From assembly GCA_963170055.1 (NCBI GenBank), contig CAUJGJ010000242.1:3326977-3351976 (forward strand): a stretch of DNA of 25,000 bases, in the 5' to 3' direction. The notes under the pieces were generated by a model. It saw only the letters and a program-made list of their open reading frames with translations. It was not told the DNA's origin and searched no databases. The position numbers and the translations under genes are program-made. Source of the DNA: Halisarca cf. caerulea (taxonomy: Eukaryota; Porifera; Demospongiae; Chondrillida; Halisarcidae). Positions 20,260 to 25,000 of this stretch are shown here, in pieces; position 1 is the stretch's first letter, and the number at the start of each line of letters is the position of its first letter.

Positions 20260-21440
20260 AATATAATAGAATACCTGTGTCCTTTTTGTCAGGAGCTGCT
20301 GTTTGAACCAGTTCAAACCATTTGTGATCACTTGTTCTGTAGAAGGTGTGGTACGGAGAGCGGATCATAGCTCAAAGAACTGCCCTTCTTGTGTAGTTGA
20401 GTAGAGAGCCAACTGAAGACATGTTCAATGAACGAGAAGTGAAATGTCCAAGCAGCTCAAAAGGGTGTGTGTGGGAGGGAGAACTCAGTAATGTCAGCTC
20501 TCATGTGAATGACGTCTGCGGATACCAGTTGGTTCAGTGCCCTAACGAGTGCGGAGAAGTGATGGAGAGGAGAGACACTGAGAAACACAAGAAAGACAGC
20601 TGTAAACTAAGAGAGTACACATGTCCATATTGCACTTCATCGCCTTATTGTGATACATTCAAGAATGTAACAACTGTACACTCTGAAGAGTGTGGTGGCT
20701 TTCCTCTTGACTGTCCCAACAATTGTGGGGAGAAGAGGATTAGGAGGGAGGACATGCCCTCTCACCTTGCTGTGTGTCCAGAACAAGTGGTCCCATGTAG
20801 GTACCAGTCCCTCGGATGCAAGGTTAGGTTGCCACGGGAGCAGATGGAACAACACATGAAAGACAAGGACACCCATCTGGAGATTGCTATGGCAACCACA
20901 ACAGAAATAGTAGGTGAGCTCAACCGAGTCAATGCAAAGTATGGGGAAGTTACGGATAAGCTACAGAAGCAAGTAGATGCTCTTCTCAAGAAGACAGATA
21001 CTAAAGTAGACCTCTCTCCTCCTAAAACTCCTCCTAAACTCTGGTTGAAGGAAGATCCGTTTCCCCGCTATCCTCCTTGTACAGTGAAGATGGAATGGGA
21101 TAATGGACGTTTTAGTAGCTCCCACATCACCACACACCCTGGAGGGTACAGCCTGAGTATACATTTTGACCATGTTTTTTTCTATATGCGCCATGTTAAG
21201 GGCCCCAATGATGACTCTCTGAGGTGGCCAGTTGAAATTACAGTCGAATGTGTTGTTTTGAATCAGAAAGAGGGCAGGAATAATCAATTCAAGTCTACAT
21301 TGTCTGGGATTATTCTTCATCCATCAGCTCAAATTAGGGAATGCAATCCACAGGATATAATAAGACAGCTTAATAATAATTACACACAAGACGGCAATAT
21401 GTACATCAAAGTAGAGAGTGCTGATGTCAAGTACAAGTAG
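20260..21440 (+). CDS. TRAF-like copy E, start lost and RING decayed
   Basis: Homology to copy C begins near 20271 (ATACCTGTGTCCT). RING ligands 1-6 are readable (CPFC, ICDH, FCRRC), but no start codon is found, and the region corresponding to the first ~28 codons is missing. The RING frame ends at TAG (20368-20370), and the CPSC part is out of frame. From 20397 an open frame continues, with its first ATG at 20421, to TAG at 21440: 339 aa with TRAF-type zinc fingers, coiled coil and MATH-like end (ITTHPGGYSLSI, GPNDDSLRWPVEITVE, MYIKVESADVKYK). Five codons after EREVK are deleted in frame. The short zinc-finger linker (SSPYCDTF) and the 5' flank place it with copy C. It is a pseudogene or a RING-less adaptor. 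Confidence 0.75.
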
Positions 21441-21475
21441 AACTATATACACCTCTCTTGATCGCATGCATGTGA

Positions 21476-21476
<1 letters not shown>

Positions 21477-21549
<73 letters not shown>
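21477..21549. repeat. (AT)n microsatellite
   Basis: About 73 bp of pure AT downstream of copy E. Confidence 0.97.
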
Positions 21550-21555
<6 letters not shown>

Positions 21556-21763
21556 TATTATTATATAATATGCATGTAGTTGATTATTATTATTATAAAG
21601 ATACATATAATTAACGCCCGATGACGTCATACTGTACATCAAAGCGATCGCCTGAGCAGTAAATTTGCATGGGCAAAAAAGTTGCATGGGCAGTAACTTG
21701 TGCCTACCCTAATATGGATTACGGTTAACACATTAGTCATAACAGTCATATAACGCCAGGAAA

Positions 21764-21982
21764 TTGAGGTCAACTGCACACTTTCCCTTGGTACCCGACA
21801 AAAATCTAAACAGCCTAGCTGTTCTGAACGCCAGAGACAGTGATTTTCGAATCATAGGAGGGAAAGAAGTTCTCGGTGCTTCAAAATCGATTTACTTGAA
21901 AGAAAGCTCCACTTGGATTACTCAAAAGAAATCCCTTTACAAACGAGGCCCTCTCCACTTGTGGGGGGTGTCTCTGGCATAG
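21764..21982 (+). other. Short open frame, unrecognised
   Basis: A 72-codon frame without an ATG start (TTG) contains NARDSDFRIIGGKEVLGASK and WITQKKSLYKRGPLHLWG. The composition looks protein-like and unlike the surrounding repeats, so it may be a transposon or gene fragment. I do not recognise the family. Downstream there is a poly-C run with (ACC)n at 22076-22101 and a (TAAC)n run at 22290-22306 after aataataata, the kind of tail left by non-LTR elements. Confidence 0.25.
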
Positions 21983-22537
21983 TTGGTGGCACAGGCGATT
22001 CTGAGGCTGGGCTATGGGATGGATGAAGGTCCATCCCATGCAGCAGAAAGTGGTTCTTTGGCGTTATTTTCCCTACCCCCCCCCCCCCCCACCACCACCA
22101 CCAAAGCGGAAAGCAAGAGAAGAGCATCACCTATACAGCCAGCAAATTGATTGAACACTGATTGAATGTTGATACTGAATTGTTTGTTGTTTGCGTGTTA
22201 CTTAATTGTCTGTATAAGTTGTGATTATTGTATGTATTTGACAGAATATCTGGGTAGACCAGACAGGTTTTCCTGTATGAATAATAATAACTAACTAACT
22301 AACTAACTTGTCTTGTAAGGCGTGTGCTTCCTAGCGAAAAGCTTGGATTTAGAGGATTATTATCCTTCGGAATAAAAATTAATATATTATGTTAAAGTGT
22401 TGTGTATAGGTAGCTATAGACAGGTCTCCAATCATAAGCACTGACCATCAGCTACAACCACCTACAGTACATGGAAGGATGGGTGACACACACACAACAC
22501 ATATGCATGTGCACACTGGACGCACATGCATACATAC

Positions 22538-22561
22538 TGCACACATACCACACACACACAC

Positions 22562-22625
<64 letters not shown>

Positions 22626-22697
22626 GCACACACACACACACACACACATGTACACACACACACATGCACACAAACACACACACACACACACACACAT

Positions 22698-22760
<63 letters not shown>

Positions 22761-22779
22761 AACACACACACCTTCTCCT
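22538..22779. repeat. (CA)n array upstream of copy F
   Basis: About 240 bp of CA with catgtaca and catgcaca interruptions. On the minus strand the segment just before it ends GAGGAGAAG|GTGTGTG, resembling an exon end with a donor fused to the repeat. A minus-strand frame at 22780-22988 (CKKVLAGCNLYHLL) is not recognised. Confidence 0.95.
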
Positions 22780-23029
22780 CCTCTGCTGTTGCTCAATAAG
22801 TGGTACAGGTTACAGCCAGCAAGCACTTTTTTGCATGTGTCTTGCTTGGCAGTGTTTGGTGTGCATGGGGAATCCCTGAAGATGAAACAGTCTTTTACAG
22901 AAAGGGCACTGCATGCTGCTGTGATGGTACTATATACCGTTCCATGCCTCTGTCTTTTATGATTTATGATACCAGGACAAAGGGACATCCACGCTCGTTA
23001 CATACAAATTGTGATGATCTTTCTTTCGT

Positions 23030-23215
23030 CTTTCTTCTTCTTCTCTGACGCCTCCAGTTGATTGTTCAGGGTGACAGCAGCTAGCTTCACCACCCTCTCC
23101 ATGCTGCCCTCTCTCTAGCTAATTCCCTCCAGTCTGCTACAAGCTTTCTTCAGGTCCTCCATCACAGCATCATTCCATCTCTTCTTGGCCTACCCACATG
23201 AGCATTGGCCAGCAG
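23030..23215 (-). mobile_element. 3' relic of a non-LTR retrotransposon (reverse transcriptase tail)
   Basis: On the minus strand, reading from ~23200 down, the frames give GRP, KKRWNDAVMEDLKKAC and then, in another frame, DWRELARERAAWRGW and a stop. This succession (GRP..RW.D...DL ... W...A.ER..WR) is the typical C-terminal tail of RTE/CR1-like LINE reverse transcriptases. At least one frameshift separates the blocks, and the rest of the element is absent. Confidence 0.65.
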
Positions 23216-23285
23216 CTGGACAGCATACAATTGCAAGGAGGGAAGACGAGAGTCCCCTGTCCTTTACACATGAGGCAACAAGTTA

Positions 23286-23515
23286 ACAGGGACCAACTGT
23301 ATATTAAGTGTGTATGAGTAACAAATGTACAGAATTTGAACTAGCTATCAGGTCCTGCATGAGCTGTATGTAAGGACTGCAGTGTTTTCAAAGTGATTTG
23401 AGTAAACAGTGATACAGTACACTATTGGTATTGCACTATACTGGCTTCTTTCACTCTGCTTGCTTGCCTCATGATTCATATATAGTGTAACTGCTCATGT
23501 ATGTGTCCATATAAA
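23286..23515 (+). promoter_or_regulatory. Duplicated 5' flank of TRAF-like copy F
   Basis: Begins in the middle of the subfamily flank (gggaccaactgtat) and follows the copy A/B flank with small indels to ccatataaaATGG. The left half of the hairpin-capable segment is missing. Confidence 0.55.
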
Positions 23516-24798
23516 ATGGCTGCAGCAAAGCCTCTAAAGTATACTCCTATTGTGGGAAAGAGTACCAGTTTATTAGCAAAGATAAGAGTTTTGTTGAGAA
23601 GTACTTGTGTCCTATTTGTCAAGAGCTGCTGTATGAACTGGTTCAAACCAGTTGTGGTCACTTGTTCTGTGGAAGATGCTTAAAGAAATCAAACTCAAGG
23701 AACTGTCCTTCTTGTCGCACACAGTTTAGTAAAGAACCAACTGAAGACAAGTTCAATGAGCGAGAAGTCAAGAACTTGATAGTGAAATGTCCGAGCAACT
23801 CAAGAGGGTGTGTGTGGGAGGGAGAACTCAGTAATGTCAGCTCTCATGTGAATGACGTCTGCGGATACCAGTTGGTCCAGTGCCCCAACAAGTGCGGAGA
23901 AGAGATGAAGAGGAGAAACATTGAGAAACACAAGAAAGACAAATGTGAACTGAGAGAGTATGAATGTCCATATTGTTCTAGTTATAGCAAGACGTCATGC
24001 TGGCTAACTTTGACATATCGTGGTACATTCAAGAATGTAACAACTGTACACTTTAAAAAGTGTGGTCACTTTCCTCTTGACTGTCCCAACAACTGTGGAA
24101 AGAAGGGGATTAGGAGGAGGGACATGCCATCTCACCTTGCTGTGTGTCCAGAACAAGTGGTCCCATGTAGGTACCAGTCCCTCGGATGCAAGGCTAGGTT
24201 GCCACGGAAGCACATGGAACAACACATGAAAGACAAGGACACCCATCTGGAGATTGCTATGGCAACCACCACAGAAATGGTAAATGAGCTCAACAGAGTC
24301 AAAACAGAGTCCAGGGAAGCTGTAGAGGAGCTGAAGAAGCAAGTAGATGCTCTTCTCAAGAAGACAGATACTAAAGTGGACCCCTCTCTTCCTAAAACTC
24401 CTCCTAAACCCTGGTTGAAAGAAGATTCATTTCCTCTCTATCCTCCTTGTACAGTAAAGATGAAACTGAATGAGCATGGACGTGGTAGTAGCTCCCACTT
24501 CACCACACACCCTGGGGGGTACAGACTGAGTATAGATTTTGCCTATAATTATTTTAATGTACACCATGTTGCAGGCCACAATGACGACTCCCTGAGGTGG
24601 CCAGCTGAAATCACAGTCAAATTTCTTGTCTTGAATCAAAATGAGGATGGAGCTCATCGCAGGTGCACACAATCTGGGTTAATTACTCATCCTGCTCAAC
24701 AAATATCAATTAAATTCCCAGCTATAGTGATGCTACATGATCGTTTTACACAAGACGGCCATATGTACATCAAAGTAGAGAGTGTTGATGTGAAGTAG
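23516..24798 (+). CDS. TRAF-like copy F, frameshifted after codon 9
   Basis: The conserved start ATGGCTGCAGCAAAG is at 23516, but two extra bases follow codon 9 (aagtatactcc versus aagtactcc), so that frame closes at 23683. The second frame is open across the RING (all eight ligands: CPIC, SCGH, FCGRC, CPSC), TRAF-type zinc fingers, coiled coil and MATH-like end to TAG at 24798 (397 codons from the first RING Cys region). It has no ATG before the RING, and the frame is closed by TAA just upstream of the old start. The next Met is inside the zinc fingers. An upstream spliced exon could rescue it; otherwise it is a young pseudogene or assembly indel. Coding and 3' flank sequence is closest to copy B (shared NYFNVHHV segment). 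Confidence 0.8.
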
Positions 24799-25000
24799 AA
24801 CTACGTCTCTCGTGTTGTTGTGATGAATCTATACCTAGCGAATGTTTGTGTACATGCAATACTCATTCCAGAATGTGTACGATATATGCTTGTATGAAAT
24901 AATATATTATACATGTGCTTCAAGGTATATTATAGTTAAAATAGTTATACTAGTTTCTGTTATATAATATAATACTCAATAGTATAATAGTAGTTATAGT
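24799..25000. other. Copy F 3' flank, cut by the window end
   Basis: Matches the copy B 3' flank (14879-15080) through to the last base, so the B/F duplication continues beyond the window. Confidence 0.85.

Noticed and set aside
22800..23048. Plus-strand frame with a Cys run (TACCCDGTIY)
   Set aside because: Considered as a galaxin-like or VWC exon, but the cysteine spacing does not fit either well enough and the start is not an ATG in good context.

Overview
The window reads as a metazoan nuclear genome segment: spliced genes with GT-AG introns, animal protein families (mitotic cyclin B, CC2D1/Lgd, TRAF-like RING/zinc-finger/MATH proteins), DNA-transposon MITE relics, a LINE tail and many long (GT/CA)n microsatellites. 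The expanded, intronless, tandem TRAF-like family and the compact spacing suggest a basal invertebrate, most likely a demosponge. That taxonomic guess rests on general impression and is not proven by the sequence.

Layout. Bases 1-645 are AT-rich flank. At 646-2860 (minus) lies a two-exon cyclin B gene; its single intron holds a (GT)n array and a 0.6 kb foldback/MITE-like element with ~135 bp terminal inverted repeats. About 1 kb of divergent promoter (2861-3826) separates it from a nine-exon CC2D1 (CC2D1A/B, Lgd) gene at 3827-10784 (plus). I could join all nine exons in frame into a predicted 1098-residue protein with five DM14 repeats, a C2 domain and a C-terminal coiled coil. Seven of its eight introns carry a (GT)n array at or within 26 nt of the 5' splice donor.

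From 11.1 kb to the end there is a tandem cluster of plus-strand, single-exon TRAF-like genes, called here A (11380-12667), B (13589-14878), C (15439-16725), D (a 3' relic at 18986-19225), E (20260-21440) and F (23516-24798). Each full unit has RING, TRAF-type zinc fingers, a short coiled coil and a MATH-like C-terminus. Only C keeps both an in-frame start and all eight RING ligands. A has a 4-bp frameshift inside the RING, B has Cys to Tyr at ligand 5, E has a decayed RING and no start, and F has a 2-bp frameshift after codon 9. The zinc-finger and MATH parts remain open in all five long copies. Copies fall into two subfamilies (A/B/F and C/E) by coding indels and 5' flanks.

The spaces between TRAF copies hold long CA/GT arrays (including a giant CA-to-GT palindrome at 19.36-20.03 kb), a 21-bp tandem repeat, a G-rich repeat, a pogo-like MITE, a possible minus-strand VWC exon fragment and a LINE 3' relic. 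How the genes work together: cyclin B drives mitosis, CC2D1 acts in ESCRT-III/endosomal signalling, and TRAF-like proteins act as ubiquitin ligases or adaptors in innate and TNF-type signalling. Mammalian CC2D1A has been linked to TRAF-dependent NF-kB activation, so the CC2D1/TRAF adjacency is suggestive but may be chance.
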